64,000 nt of DNA from Orrella dioscoreae (GTDB lineage: Bacteria > Pseudomonadota > Gammaproteobacteria > Burkholderiales > Burkholderiaceae_B), in contig NZ_LT907988.1 of NCBI RefSeq assembly GCF_900089455.2, positions 496,001 to 560,000 on the forward strand. Reading direction: 5' to 3'. The notes under the pieces were generated by a model. The model made no database searches, had not been told where the DNA came from, and saw nothing but the letters and a program-made list of their open reading frames with translations. Position 1 is the stretch's first letter. Each line of letters begins with the position of its first letter. The translations under genes were made by a program, and so were the position numbers. This document shows, one piece after another, positions 46,414 through 55,508 of this stretch.

Positions 46414-47658
46414 TCAGGGCTGGAACAGGTCGCCGGCCAGGGAAGTGGGCCGTCCGGCGATCTGGTCGGCCAGCAGGCGGGCGCTGCCCGCCGCCAGCGT
46501 GAAGCCCAGCATGCCGTGGCCGGTGTTCAGCCACAGGTTGTCATAGCGGGTGGGGCCGATGAGCGGCTTGCCGTTCGGGCGTGCCGGACGCAGGCCGGCC
46601 CAGGCGCTGGGCGCGCCCGCGGCGTTCAGGCGCGGGAAGCGCTGCGCCACCGCCTGCTCCATGCGGGTGATGCGCCCGGCGTCGATCTCGGTGGTGACGT
46701 GGCCGATGTCCACCATGCCGGCCACGCGCAGCCGGTCACCCAGTCGCGCATAGACCACCTTGCTGGCGATGTCGCTCACGCTCATGGTGGGCGCGCGGCT
46801 GTCCGGCGTCAGCGCATAGGTGAGGCTGTAGCCCTTCAGCGGATAGATGCCGAGGTCCATGCCCAGCCGTCGCGCCAGGGCCTGCGAGCCGACGCCGCCG
46901 GCCAGCACGTAGCCGTCGGCGGCCAGTTCGCCGCGCGAGGTGCGCAGCGCCACCACGCGCAGACCACTGGTGCGCCAGCCTTGCACCGTGGTCTCGAACA
47001 TCAACTGGCTGCGCGAGGACTGGCGCAGGCCTTCTTCCATGTGGCGGCACAGGGCGTGGGCATCGCCCGCGTCCTCGGTTTCCGTATGGACCCCGCCGGC
47101 GATGCCGCCGGCCATGTCGGCCAGCGCGGGTTCGCGCGCCACGCAGTCGGCGGTGCTCAGGATCTGTTGCGGGCAGCCCAGCGAAGCCAGGAACTCGGTG
47201 CGGCGGCGTGCCGCGTCCAGCGATTTCGTGTCGCCGTAGACCTGCAGCTTGCCGCTGGCCGTAAAGTCGAAGGCGGGCGACTCGCGCTCGACCAGCTGGC
47301 GCAGCGCGTGGCGGCTGGCCATGCCCAGTGCCAGCAGGTCGCGCGTGGTCTCCTGGTGGAGACCACGCCGACAGGCGAGCAGGAAGGACAGGATCCAGCG
47401 CCATTGCGCCGGGTCTGCGCGCGGCCGCCAGCGCAGCGGCGAGTCCTCGCGCAAGAGCCAGCGCGGCAACTGGGGCAGCACCGCGGGTTCGGCCAGGGGC
47501 GCGACGAAGCTGTAGCTGAGCTGGCCGCCATTCGCGCGGCTGGCCTGCGTGCCCGCGTGCGGGGCGGCGTCGATGAGGGTGACGTAGTGGCCGTCCTGCA
47601 TCAGGGCGTAGGCGGTGCTCGTGCCGATGATGCCGGCGCCGATGACGACGATATGCAT
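46414..47658 (-). CDS. dadA: D-amino-acid dehydrogenase (DadA-like FAD oxidoreductase)
   Basis: A 414-residue FAD protein of the DAO family. The N-terminal dinucleotide fold is IVVIGAGIIGTSTAYAL, followed by SRANGGQLSYSFVAPLAEP, the DadA signature. The C-terminal GLRPARPNGKPLIGPT and NTGHGMLGFTLA complete the FAD site. It would oxidise D-amino acids to keto acids with electrons to quinone. It is transcribed against the two LysR-linked units. The substrate class is by family only. Confidence 0.85.
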   Translation of the reverse strand: MHIVVIGAGIIGTSTAYALMQDGHYVTLIDAAPHAGTQASRANGGQLSYSFVAPLAEPAVLPQLPRWLLREDSPLRWRPRADPAQWRWILSFLLACRRGLHQETTRDLLALGMASRHALRQLVERESPAFDFTASGKLQVYGDTKSLDAARRRTEFLASLGCPQQILSTADCVAREPALADMAGGIAGGVHTETEDAGDAHALCRHMEEGLRQSSRSQLMFETTVQGWRTSGLRVVALRTSRGELAADGYVLAGGVGSQALARRLGMDLGIYPLKGYSLTYALTPDSRAPTMSVSDIASKVVYARLGDRLRVAGMVDIGHVTTEIDAGRITRMEQAVAQRFPRLNAAGAPSAWAGLRPARPNGKPLIGPTRYDNLWLNTGHGMLGFTLAAGSARLLADQIAGRPTSLAGDLFQP

Positions 47659-47806
47659 GGATGTGTTCTTGACTGCCTGCTTGCTGCGGATCAGGCCGAT
47701 CCTATCGACGCCATCAACGTGCTGTCAAACCGGCCTCATGGCGGGGGCGCTGCGACAGTCCTTCATGGGTGATGTTTCAGGGTCATCATTTGAACTGATT
47801 GTTTTA

Positions 47807-47850
47807 ATCATTAAAGATTAATTTACATGATTGCTGCCCTTACCTAGACT
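47807..47850 (+). promoter_or_regulatory. LysR-type operator and sigma70 promoter of the catabolic operon
   Basis: ATCATTAAAGAT (47807-47818) leads into TTTACA (47822-47827), a 17-bp spacer and TAGACT (47845-47850). The block 47807-47840 is nearly identical to 45122-45157 before the first Bug gene, sharing ATCATTAA-GATTAATT-AC-TGAT and TGCCCT. Confidence 0.65.
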
Positions 47851-47905
47851 CGCCCCACAAGACCACAGCATTGTCCGCAAGACGGGCGAGCAGGAGACAG
47901 GCAGC

Positions 47906-49099
47906 ATGACGCAGTCCGCCGCAGCACCGACCCAGGCATCCTCCTTCGGGGCCGCCGCATTGAAGATCCGTGACGTCCAGGCCAGCGCGGTGTCGTTTCC
48001 CGTCGCGGCCGGCGACAGCGTGACGCTGGGCGTGGGTCGGGCGGTCAAGCGCGATGCCGTGATCGTGAAGGTCACGACGGAGTGCGGGCTGACGGGCTAT
48101 GGCGAGTCGCACCACTGCCGCGCCCACACCACCGTGGCGCATTTCATCAACACCGCCCTGCGCGACGCCGTGCTGGGCCGCGACGCGGGCGACACCACCG
48201 GCATCTGGGACCTGGTCTATCGCCGCCAGCTGGTGGGCATGGGCCTGGGCACCGGCTGCGTGGTCGCCATGAGCGGCCTGGACATGGCGCTGTGGGACAT
48301 CCGCGGCAAGGCGGCGGGCCAGCCGCTGTATCGCCTGCTGGGCGGCTCGGGCCGTGCCGTGCCCGCCTATGCCGGCGGCGTCGCATTGGGCTGGCAGCCG
48401 CCGGCCGAACTGGTTGAAGAGGCCGGCAAGCACGTGGCCGCGGGCTATCGCGCGGTGAAGCTGCGCCTGGGCGACACCTGGCGGCGCGACATCACGCGCG
48501 CCGAGGCCGTGCGCGAGACGCTGGGCGAGGACGTCACGATCCTGGCCGACGCCAACGGCGCCTACACGCTGGAGGATGCGCGCCAGGTCATTCCCGCGCT
48601 GGACCGCCTGCGGGTGGGTTGGCTGGAGGAACCGTTTCCCGCCCATGACTACCGCCACTACGAACTGGCCCGGGCCTTCGGCAACGTGCCCTTCGCCGCG
48701 GGCGAGAACCACTACACGCGCTTCGAGTTCACGCGCCTGGTGGAAGGCCGCGTGGCCGCCATCCTGCAACCCGACCTGTCCAAGACGGGCGGCATCACCG
48801 AGACCCTGCGCATCGCGGGCCTGGCGTCGTCGTACCGCCTGCCCATCCACCTGCATACCTCGATGACGGGCCTGAACATGGCCGCGTCCGTGCAGGTGCT
48901 GTCGGCGCTGGACAACGGCGGCTATTTCGAGGCCGACGTGTCGCGCCGCAACCGCTTCCGCGACGAGTTGGTGTCCGAGCCGTTCCGTGTGGACGCGCAA
49001 GGCATGGTGCGGCCGCTGGAAGCCCCCGGCATCGGCGTCGAGGTCGACGAGGCATTCATCAAGGCCCACCCCGCCATCGAGGGGCCGGCCTACGTGTGA
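47906..49099 (+). CDS. Enolase-superfamily enzyme, mandelate-racemase subgroup
   Basis: A 397-residue TIM-barrel enzyme that abstracts a proton next to a carboxylate. Metal ligands are Asp215 (ILADANGAY), Glu241 (WLEEPF) and Glu267 (AAGENHY), spaced exactly as in mandelate racemase. The general base pair is Asp290 (QPDLSKTGG) with His317 (HLHTS), plus Lys185 in VKLRLG. These mark the racemase/acid-sugar-dehydratase subgroup rather than muconate cycloisomerase. The ATG has AGGAG upstream. It is the first gene of a long rightward operon, with a LysR-type promoter. The substrate is unknown; a hydroxy acid or lactone is inferred. Confidence 0.87.
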   Translation: MTQSAAAPTQASSFGAAALKIRDVQASAVSFPVAAGDSVTLGVGRAVKRDAVIVKVTTECGLTGYGESHHCRAHTTVAHFINTALRDAVLGRDAGDTTGIWDLVYRRQLVGMGLGTGCVVAMSGLDMALWDIRGKAAGQPLYRLLGGSGRAVPAYAGGVALGWQPPAELVEEAGKHVAAGYRAVKLRLGDTWRRDITRAEAVRETLGEDVTILADANGAYTLEDARQVIPALDRLRVGWLEEPFPAHDYRHYELARAFGNVPFAAGENHYTRFEFTRLVEGRVAAILQPDLSKTGGITETLRIAGLASSYRLPIHLHTSMTGLNMAASVQVLSALDNGGYFEADVSRRNRFRDELVSEPFRVDAQGMVRPLEAPGIGVEVDEAFIKAHPAIEGPAYV

Positions 49100-49193
49100 C
49101 GGCGTGGCGGACCCGGCGACAGAACCGGGCCGACGCGACCCCAGAAAGGCCTGGCAGGAAGGTCGGGTCATCCAATAAGACAAGGGAGACAGC

Positions 49194-50168
49194 ATGAACA
49201 AGGTAGCGCGCGCAGCAGCGGTTCTGGCGATCGGAGTGCTTGGCCTGGCGGCCGGCGCCTCGGCGCAGGGCACGTATCCGGACAAGCCGATCCGGATCGT
49301 GGTGCCGTATCCGGCGGGGGGCTTCAACGACACGCTGGGCCGCGTGGTGGGCGCCAAGCTTGCCGAGGCCTGGGGCCAGCCGGCCATCGTCGACAACAAG
49401 CCGGGCGCCGGCACGCAGATCGGCACGTCGTTCGCTGCCAAGGCGCCGGCCGATGGCTACACCGTGCTGGTGGTGCAGTTCCCCTTCGCGGCCAACCCCT
49501 GGCTCTACAGGCAATTGCCCTATGACACGGCGAAGGACTTCGCGCCCGTGGTGCTGGCAGGCCGCTCGCCCATGCTGCTGGTGGTGAATGCCAAGTCGCG
49601 GTACCAGAGCACGGCCGACGTGCTGGCCGCGGCCAAGGCCAGGCCGGGCGCCATCAACTACGGCTCGTCGGGCAGCGGCTCGTCCAACCACCTGGCGATG
49701 GAGCTGTTCGAAAGCATGGCGGGCGTCGAGATGACGCAGGTGCCCTACAAGGGCAGCACGCCGCTGCTGACCGACCTGGCCGGCGGCCAGGTGGAAGTGG
49801 CGTTCGACGCCTTCCCCCACGCGCTGCCCTTCATCCAGTCGGGCAAGGTGCGGCCGCTGGCCATCGCCAGCGCCGATCGCTCGCCGCTGATGCCCGAACT
49901 GCCCACCCTCGGCCAGGCCGGCGTGCCGGGCTACGAGGTGTCGTCGTGGCACGGCTTCGTGGTGCCGGCAGGCACGCCCGCGCCCATCGTGGAGAAACTC
50001 AACACGCAGATCAACGCCATCCTGAAACAGCCCGAGGTGCGCAAGGTCTTTGCCGAGCAGGGCGTGGTGCCCGATGGCGGCACGGCCGCCGAGTTCGGCG
50101 CCTTCATCGGACAGCAGATGGACATGTGGAAGAAGGTCGTGAGCGAGTCGGGCATTCCGCCGCAGTAA
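49194..50168 (+). CDS. Bug-type TTT-family periplasmic binding protein
   Basis: A 324-residue carboxylate receptor with signal peptide VLAIGVLGLAAGASA and mature start QGTYPDKPIRI. Family blocks are VPYPAGGFNDTLGR, VDNKPGAGTQIG, PADGYTVLVV and VPYKGSTPLLTDLAGGQVE. It is embedded in the catabolic operon, 94 bp after the enolase-family gene and 36 bp before the aldehyde dehydrogenase. It may bind furoate- or dicarboxylate-type substrates. No TctAB subunits are adjacent. Confidence 0.9.
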   Translation: MNKVARAAAVLAIGVLGLAAGASAQGTYPDKPIRIVVPYPAGGFNDTLGRVVGAKLAEAWGQPAIVDNKPGAGTQIGTSFAAKAPADGYTVLVVQFPFAANPWLYRQLPYDTAKDFAPVVLAGRSPMLLVVNAKSRYQSTADVLAAAKARPGAINYGSSGSGSSNHLAMELFESMAGVEMTQVPYKGSTPLLTDLAGGQVEVAFDAFPHALPFIQSGKVRPLAIASADRSPLMPELPTLGQAGVPGYEVSSWHGFVVPAGTPAPIVEKLNTQINAILKQPEVRKVFAEQGVVPDGGTAAEFGAFIGQQMDMWKKVVSESGIPPQ

Positions 50169-50204
50169 GCCTCGCCGACAACACAGCAACAGGAATCGCA
50201 GCAC

Positions 50205-51656
50205 ATGAGCATCGAAGCCCTCAACCTGATCGGCGGCACCTGGCAGCCGGCGCGCTCGGGCAAGACCGCCACCAGCACCGACCCGTCGGACGGCAGCGTG
50301 CTGGGGCGCTTTCCCGACAGCGGGGACGCGGACGCGCGGGCGGCCATCGCCGCCGCGCGCGAGGCGTTCGAGCGGCCCGACTGGGCGCAGAACCCGCGCC
50401 TGCGCCAGCAGGTGCTGCTGCGCTGGGCCGACAGGCTGGAGGCGCGGACCGAGGCGCTGGCGGAACTGCTGACGCGCGAGAACGGCAAGGTGTTGGCGCA
50501 GTCGCGCGGCGAGATGGCGGGCGCGATCTCCGAGATCCGCTATTACGCCGGCCTGGCGCGCCACATTCCCGGCCACGCCATGGAAGTCGAGCCGGGTGTG
50601 TTCTCGACCCTGCTGAAGGAGCCGGCCGGCGTCGCGGGCCTCATCATCCCGTGGAACGCGCCGATCGTGCTGTTGATCCGCTCGCTGGCGCCGGCGTTGG
50701 CCGCGGGCTGCACGACGGTGGTGAAGCCCGCGCCGCAGACGGCGCTGGTCAGTTGGGACGTGCTGCGCGAACTCGATGCCGCCACGGGCCTGCCCAAGGG
50801 CGTGCTGAACCTGCTGAGCGAAACCGGCCACGCGGTCGCGCAGCGCCTGGTCGAATCGCCCGAGGTCGAGGTCATCAGCTTCACGGGGTCTAACGGCACG
50901 GGCCAGCGCATCATGGCCGCCGCCGCGCCCACCATGAAGAAGCTGTCGCTGGAGCTGGGCGGCAAGTCCAGCTGCCTGGTCTTCGAGGATGCCGATGTGG
51001 CCAAGGTGGCGCCGGCGCTGGCGGCCGCCGCCACCATCATTTCCGGGCAACAGTGCACCGCCGCGCGCCGCGTGCTGGTGCATGCCTCGCGCTACGACGA
51101 GATGAAGCAGGCGTTGGCGCAGGCGCTGGGGGCGCTGCGCGTGGGACCAGGCCTGGCCCAGGGCGTGCAGATCGGGCCGCTGATCGACGCCGCCGCGCGG
51201 GATCACGTGGAGGCGCGCATCGCCGCCACGCTGGATGCCGCCGACGAAGTGATCGTGCGCGGCGGCCGCCCGCAGGATGCGCCGAAGCAGGGTTGCTACC
51301 TGCTGCCCACGCTGGTGGCGCACCGCGACACCAGCGCCTTCTTCGTGCAGGAAGAGATCTTCGGTCCCCTGCTGGTGCTGGAGAAGTTCGAGGACGAGCG
51401 CGAGGCCGTGACGCGCGCCAACCACAGCGAGTTCGGCCTGTCCGCCAGCGTGTGGACGAACGACGGCGCGCGCGGCTGGCGCGTGGCGCGCGCGCTGCGC
51501 AACGGCACGGTCTGGCTGAACGACCACAACAAGCTCTTCGCCGAGGCGGAGACCGGCGGCTACCGCCGCAGCGGCATCGGCCGCCTGCACGGGTTCGACG
51601 CCCTGATCGACTTCGTCGAGATCAAGCACATCTACCAGAACGCCGGCGTGGTCTGA
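50205..51656 (+). CDS. NAD(P)-dependent aldehyde dehydrogenase
   Basis: A 483-residue ALDH-superfamily enzyme. The catalytic Cys284 lies in SGQQCTAARR and the general base Glu250 in LSLELGGKSS. The cofactor-binding elements IIPWNAPIVLL, KPAPQTALVS and FTGSNGTGQRI are present, as is the late EEIFGPLLVL. In the pathway it would oxidise furfural or HMF-type aldehydes to acids. It lies directly upstream (19 bp) of the molybdenum hydroxylase genes. Confidence 0.9.
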   Translation: MSIEALNLIGGTWQPARSGKTATSTDPSDGSVLGRFPDSGDADARAAIAAAREAFERPDWAQNPRLRQQVLLRWADRLEARTEALAELLTRENGKVLAQSRGEMAGAISEIRYYAGLARHIPGHAMEVEPGVFSTLLKEPAGVAGLIIPWNAPIVLLIRSLAPALAAGCTTVVKPAPQTALVSWDVLRELDAATGLPKGVLNLLSETGHAVAQRLVESPEVEVISFTGSNGTGQRIMAAAAPTMKKLSLELGGKSSCLVFEDADVAKVAPALAAAATIISGQQCTAARRVLVHASRYDEMKQALAQALGALRVGPGLAQGVQIGPLIDAAARDHVEARIAATLDAADEVIVRGGRPQDAPKQGCYLLPTLVAHRDTSAFFVQEEIFGPLLVLEKFEDEREAVTRANHSEFGLSASVWTNDGARGWRVARALRNGTVWLNDHNKLFAEAETGGYRRSGIGRLHGFDALIDFVEIKHIYQNAGVV

Positions 51657-51675
51657 GCCGGCAGGCAGCACAAGC

Positions 51676-54669
51676 ATGAGTCATTCCTCTTCGTCTTCGG
51701 ACGCGTCAGACAACCGGCCTCACCTGGGACGGCCGATGGCGCGGCTGGAGAATCGGGCCATCCTGACCGGCCGCGGCCAGTATGGCGACGACGTGGCCGT
51801 GCCCGCGGGCACGCTGCACGCTGCCGTGGTGCGCGCCCCCCACGCGCATGCCCGCATCACGGGCATCGACGCCAGCGCGGCGCTGGCCGTGCCGGGCGTG
51901 CGGGCCGTGCTGCTGCCCGAGGACGTGGCCGCCTGGTCCAAGCCTTTCGTGGTGGGCGTGAAGCAGCCCATGGAGCAATGGGCGCTGGCGCAGGAAAAGG
52001 TGCGCTACGTGGGCGAGCCCGTGGTCGTGGTGATCGCCGAATCGCGCTACCAGGCGGAAGACGGCGCCGACCGCGTCACCGTCAGCTACGAGCAGTTGCC
52101 GCCTGCCGTGGACGTGGTGGAGGCCGCCGAGGACGACGCGCCGGTGCTGCACGAGAAGGTCGGCACCAACGTGGTCAGCGACCGCAGCTTCCGCTACGGC
52201 GACCCGGAGAAGGCGTTCGCCGAGGCGGACCACGTGATCGCGCTGGACGTGCGTTATCCGCGCAATTCCTGCACCCCGATCGAGGGCGCGGTGGTGGTGG
52301 CGCAGTACCTCTCGGCACAGGATGGCTACGAGGCCAGCTCCAATTTCATGGGGCCCTTCACGCTGCACACGGTGATGGCGCTGGCGCTGAAGATTTCCGG
52401 CAACCAGCTGCGCCACAAGACCTTCAAGGATTCGGGCGGCAGCTTCGGCGTGAAGCAGTCGGTGTTCCCCTATGTGGTGCTGATGTGCCTGGCCGCGCGC
52501 AAGGCGCAGGCGCCGGTGAAGTGGGTGGAAGACCGCCTGGAGCACCTGACGGCCGCGACGTCGGCCACGGGCCGCGCCAGCCGCATCGAGGCCGCCGTGC
52601 GCGCAGACGGCCGCATCACGGCGCTGTCCTACGACCAGCTGGACGACGTGGGCGGCTATCTGCGGGCGCCCGAGCCTGCCACCTTCTATCGCATGCATGG
52701 CTGCCTGACGGGCGCCTACGACATTCCCAACCTGCGCGTGCGCAACCGCGTGGTGCTGACCAACAAGACGCCTGCCGGACTGGTGCGCGGCTTCGGCGGA
52801 CCACAGGTGTATTTCGCGCTGGAGCGCGTGATGCAGCGCATCTCGGTGGAACTGGGCATCGAGCCGCTGGCGCTGTACCGGCGCAACTTCATTCCCAGCG
52901 ATGCCTTCCCTTATCAGGCGGCGGCCGGCGCCCTGATCGACTCGGGTGATTACACGGGGGCGCTGGATCGCGTGCGCGCCGAGGGCGGGCTGGACGACCT
53001 GCTGGCGCGCCGCGACGCCGCGCGCGCCGAAGGCCGGCTGTATGGCATCGGCTATGCCGCCATCGTCGAGCCCTCGGTGTCCAACATGGGCTACATCACC
53101 ACGGCCATGCCCGCCGAGGCGCGCGCCAAGGCGGGCCCGAAGAACGGCGCCATCGCCGCCGCCACCGTGGGCATCGATCCGCTGGGCGGCCTGAACGTCG
53201 TGGTGGCCTCGTCGCCCGCGGGGCAGGGGCATCGCACGGTTTGCGCCCAGGTGGTGGCCGACGTGTTCGGCGTGCAGCCCGAGCAGGTGGCGGTGAATGT
53301 GGAATTCGACACGGCCAAGGATGCCTGGTCGGTCGCGGCCGGCAACTATTCCAGCCGTTTCGCGGGCGCCGTGGCGGGCACGCTGCACCTGGCCTGCCTG
53401 AAGCTGCGCGACAAGCTGTCGCGCATCGCGGCCCACCAGTTCGGCGTGGCGCCCGAGGACGTGCGCTTTGCCAACGGCAAGATCTTTCCCGAGCAGGCGC
53501 CCGAGCGCGGCGTGGCCTTCACCCGCCTGGCCGCCTCGCCGCACTGGGCGCCCGGCCTGTTGCCGGAAGGCATGGACCCGGGCCTGCGCGAGACGGCGTT
53601 CTGGACGCCGCCGCAACTGACCGCGCCCGATGAGCAGGACCGGGTCAATACCTCGGCTGCCTATGGCTTCGCGTTCGACGTGTGCGCGGTGGAGATCGAT
53701 CGCGATACCGGCCGCGTGCGCATCGACCGCTACATCACGACCCACGACGCGGGCCGCATCCTGAACCCGGCGCTGGTGGATGGCCAGATCCGCGGCGCGT
53801 TCGCCCAGGGCCTGGGCGCGGCGCTGATGGAAGAGTTCCGTTACGGCGCGGACGGCAGCTTCCAGTCGGGCACCTATGCCGACTACCTGCTGCCCACCAC
53901 CTGCGAAGTGCCCGAGCCGGTGATCCTGCACCAGGAGACGCCATCGCCTTTCACGCCGCTGGGCGCCAAGGGGGTGGGCGAGGGCAACAACATGAGCACG
54001 CCGCCCTGTATCGCCAACGCCGTGGCCGATGCGCTGGGCGTGCGCGATATCACCTTGCCGCTGACGGCCACGCGGGTGATGGACCTGCTGGGCATGGAAG
54101 ACCCGCCCTCCAGCAAACCGCAGGAGGAGGCCAGCGCCGAACCGGCGGGCAAGGGCGGCAAGGCGCTGGCTGCGCGCGGCGAAGTGCTGTTGCCGGCCTC
54201 GCCCGAGGCGGTGTTCGCGGTCCTGCTGGACCCCAAGGCACTGGCCAATGTCATCCCGGGCTGCAACGCCTTGCAGGCCGTGGGCGAGAACCGCTATCGC
54301 GCCGACGTCACGGTGGGCGTGGGCATGATCAAGGCGCGCTACGCGGCGGAGGTCTCGCTGTCCGAGCTCGACCCCCCCAACAGCCTGCGTCTGTCCGGCT
54401 CGGGCCTGTCGTCGGTGGGGTCGGCCAAGGGCAGCGGCAAGGTCACGCTGACCGCCGCCGAAGGCGGCACGCTGCTGGGCTATGACTACCAGGCCGAGGT
54501 GTCGGGCAAGGTGGCCGCGGTGGGCGGACGCATGCTGGAAGGCGCGGCCAAGATCGTGCTGCGCCAGCTGTTCGAGCAACTGGGCCGGCAGGCGGGAGGC
54601 GGCTCGGCCGCGTCTGCGTCCGGCCCATGGTGGCGGCGCCTGCTGCGCCGCCTGGGAGTGGGGCGATGA
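51676..54669 (+). CDS. hmfA: Molybdenum hydroxylase large subunit fused to SRPBCC domain (2-furoyl-CoA dehydrogenase HmfA-like)
   Basis: A 997-residue xanthine-dehydrogenase-family large subunit. After the N-terminal RPMARLENRAILTGRGQY come KTPAGLVRGFGGPQVYFALER and other MCD-binding blocks. The catalytic Glu769 is in LGAKGVGEGNNMSTP. Residues ~828-975 form a separate CoxG/SRPBCC-type domain (GEVLLPASPEAVFAVLLDP, then VIPGCNAL and SGKVAAVGGRMLEGAAK), followed by a basic Trp/Arg tail. It would hydroxylate 2-furoyl-CoA at C5 together with the two following subunits. The family is certain; the furoyl substrate is inferred from the cluster. Four-base overlap with the next gene. Confidence 0.85.
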   Translation: MSHSSSSSDASDNRPHLGRPMARLENRAILTGRGQYGDDVAVPAGTLHAAVVRAPHAHARITGIDASAALAVPGVRAVLLPEDVAAWSKPFVVGVKQPMEQWALAQEKVRYVGEPVVVVIAESRYQAEDGADRVTVSYEQLPPAVDVVEAAEDDAPVLHEKVGTNVVSDRSFRYGDPEKAFAEADHVIALDVRYPRNSCTPIEGAVVVAQYLSAQDGYEASSNFMGPFTLHTVMALALKISGNQLRHKTFKDSGGSFGVKQSVFPYVVLMCLAARKAQAPVKWVEDRLEHLTAATSATGRASRIEAAVRADGRITALSYDQLDDVGGYLRAPEPATFYRMHGCLTGAYDIPNLRVRNRVVLTNKTPAGLVRGFGGPQVYFALERVMQRISVELGIEPLALYRRNFIPSDAFPYQAAAGALIDSGDYTGALDRVRAEGGLDDLLARRDAARAEGRLYGIGYAAIVEPSVSNMGYITTAMPAEARAKAGPKNGAIAAATVGIDPLGGLNVVVASSPAGQGHRTVCAQVVADVFGVQPEQVAVNVEFDTAKDAWSVAAGNYSSRFAGAVAGTLHLACLKLRDKLSRIAAHQFGVAPEDVRFANGKIFPEQAPERGVAFTRLAASPHWAPGLLPEGMDPGLRETAFWTPPQLTAPDEQDRVNTSAAYGFAFDVCAVEIDRDTGRVRIDRYITTHDAGRILNPALVDGQIRGAFAQGLGAALMEEFRYGADGSFQSGTYADYLLPTTCEVPEPVILHQETPSPFTPLGAKGVGEGNNMSTPPCIANAVADALGVRDITLPLTATRVMDLLGMEDPPSSKPQEEASAEPAGKGGKALAARGEVLLPASPEAVFAVLLDPKALANVIPGCNALQAVGENRYRADVTVGVGMIKARYAAEVSLSELDPPNSLRLSGSGLSSVGSAKGSGKVTLTAAEGGTLLGYDYQAEVSGKVAAVGGRMLEGAAKIVLRQLFEQLGRQAGGGSAASASGPWWRRLLRRLGVGR

Positions 54670-55508
54670 AGCCGCAGGCCGTCGACTACATACGCGCCGA
54701 CACGGCGAAGGAAGCCATCGACCTGCTGGCCAAGCTGGGCCAGGACGCACGCATCCTGGCGGGCGGCCAGTCGCTGATGGCGGTGCTGAACATGCGCCTG
54801 GCGCAGCCCACGGCGCTCATCGACATCTCGCGTTGCCAGGAACTGGACTACGCGCGCATCGCCGATGGCCACCTGTGCGTGGGCGCGGCAGCCACCCAGG
54901 CCAGCGTCGAATGGCGGCCGGAACTGGCGCGCGAAGTGCCGCTGCTGGCGCAGATATTTCCCCATATCTCGCACTTCCAGATCCGCAATCGCGGCACGGT
55001 CTGCGGCTCCGTTGCGCATGCCGACCCGAGCGCGGAGCTGCCGCTGGCCCTGGTGGCGCTGGGCGGCCAAGTGGTGCTGCGCGGCCCGAAGAAGCGCCGC
55101 GTGCTGGCGGCCGACGATTTCTTCCAGGGCATGTTGATGACGGCGCGTGCGCCCGATGAACTGGTCGAAGAGGTGCGTTTCCCGCTGGGCAGGGAAGGAG
55201 AGCGCGTGGCCTTCACCGAATTCGCCACGCGCCACGGTGACTTCGCTGTGGCCTCGGTGGCCGCCGTGCGGCGCGGCGACGCGCTGCGGCTGGCGGTGGG
55301 CGGCGTCGCGGACCGGCCACGCGCGGCCACGCTGCCGCTGCAGGCCGGCGCCGAACAGGACACGGCCCTGAACGATTTCGCCTGGTCGCTGGGCGCCCAG
55401 GATGACCACCACGCCAGCGCGCGCTTTCGCCGCCACCTGGTGCGCCGGCTGGGCGCGCAGATGATCGCGCGGGTCACGGACGCGCGCGCCGCCGAGGAGA
55501 CGACATGA
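54666..55508 (+). CDS. hmfB: Molybdenum hydroxylase FAD-binding subunit (HmfB-like)
   Basis: A 280-residue CoxM-type subunit. FAD contacts are ARILAGGQSLMAVLNMRLAQP (residues ~32-52) and HFQIRNRGTVCGSVAHADPSAELP, the usual two-loop pattern. It passes electrons from the 2Fe-2S subunit to its acceptor. The ATG at 54666 overlaps the large-subunit stop and its own stop overlaps the next start, so A, B and C are translationally coupled. Confidence 0.87.
   Translation: MKPQAVDYIRADTAKEAIDLLAKLGQDARILAGGQSLMAVLNMRLAQPTALIDISRCQELDYARIADGHLCVGAAATQASVEWRPELAREVPLLAQIFPHISHFQIRNRGTVCGSVAHADPSAELPLALVALGGQVVLRGPKKRRVLAADDFFQGMLMTARAPDELVEEVRFPLGREGERVAFTEFATRHGDFAVASVAAVRRGDALRLAVGGVADRPRAATLPLQAGAEQDTALNDFAWSLGAQDDHHASARFRRHLVRRLGAQMIARVTDARAAEETT

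Noticed and set aside
47906-49099. Muconate cycloisomerase identity for the enolase-family gene
   Set aside because: It has the Asp-His dyad of the racemase subgroup rather than the two-lysine arrangement of cycloisomerases.
51706-54750. 1014-residue minus-strand reading frame opposite the hydroxylase large subunit
   Set aside because: High-GC shadow of a well-supported gene; the product is His/Arg/Gly-rich with no motif.
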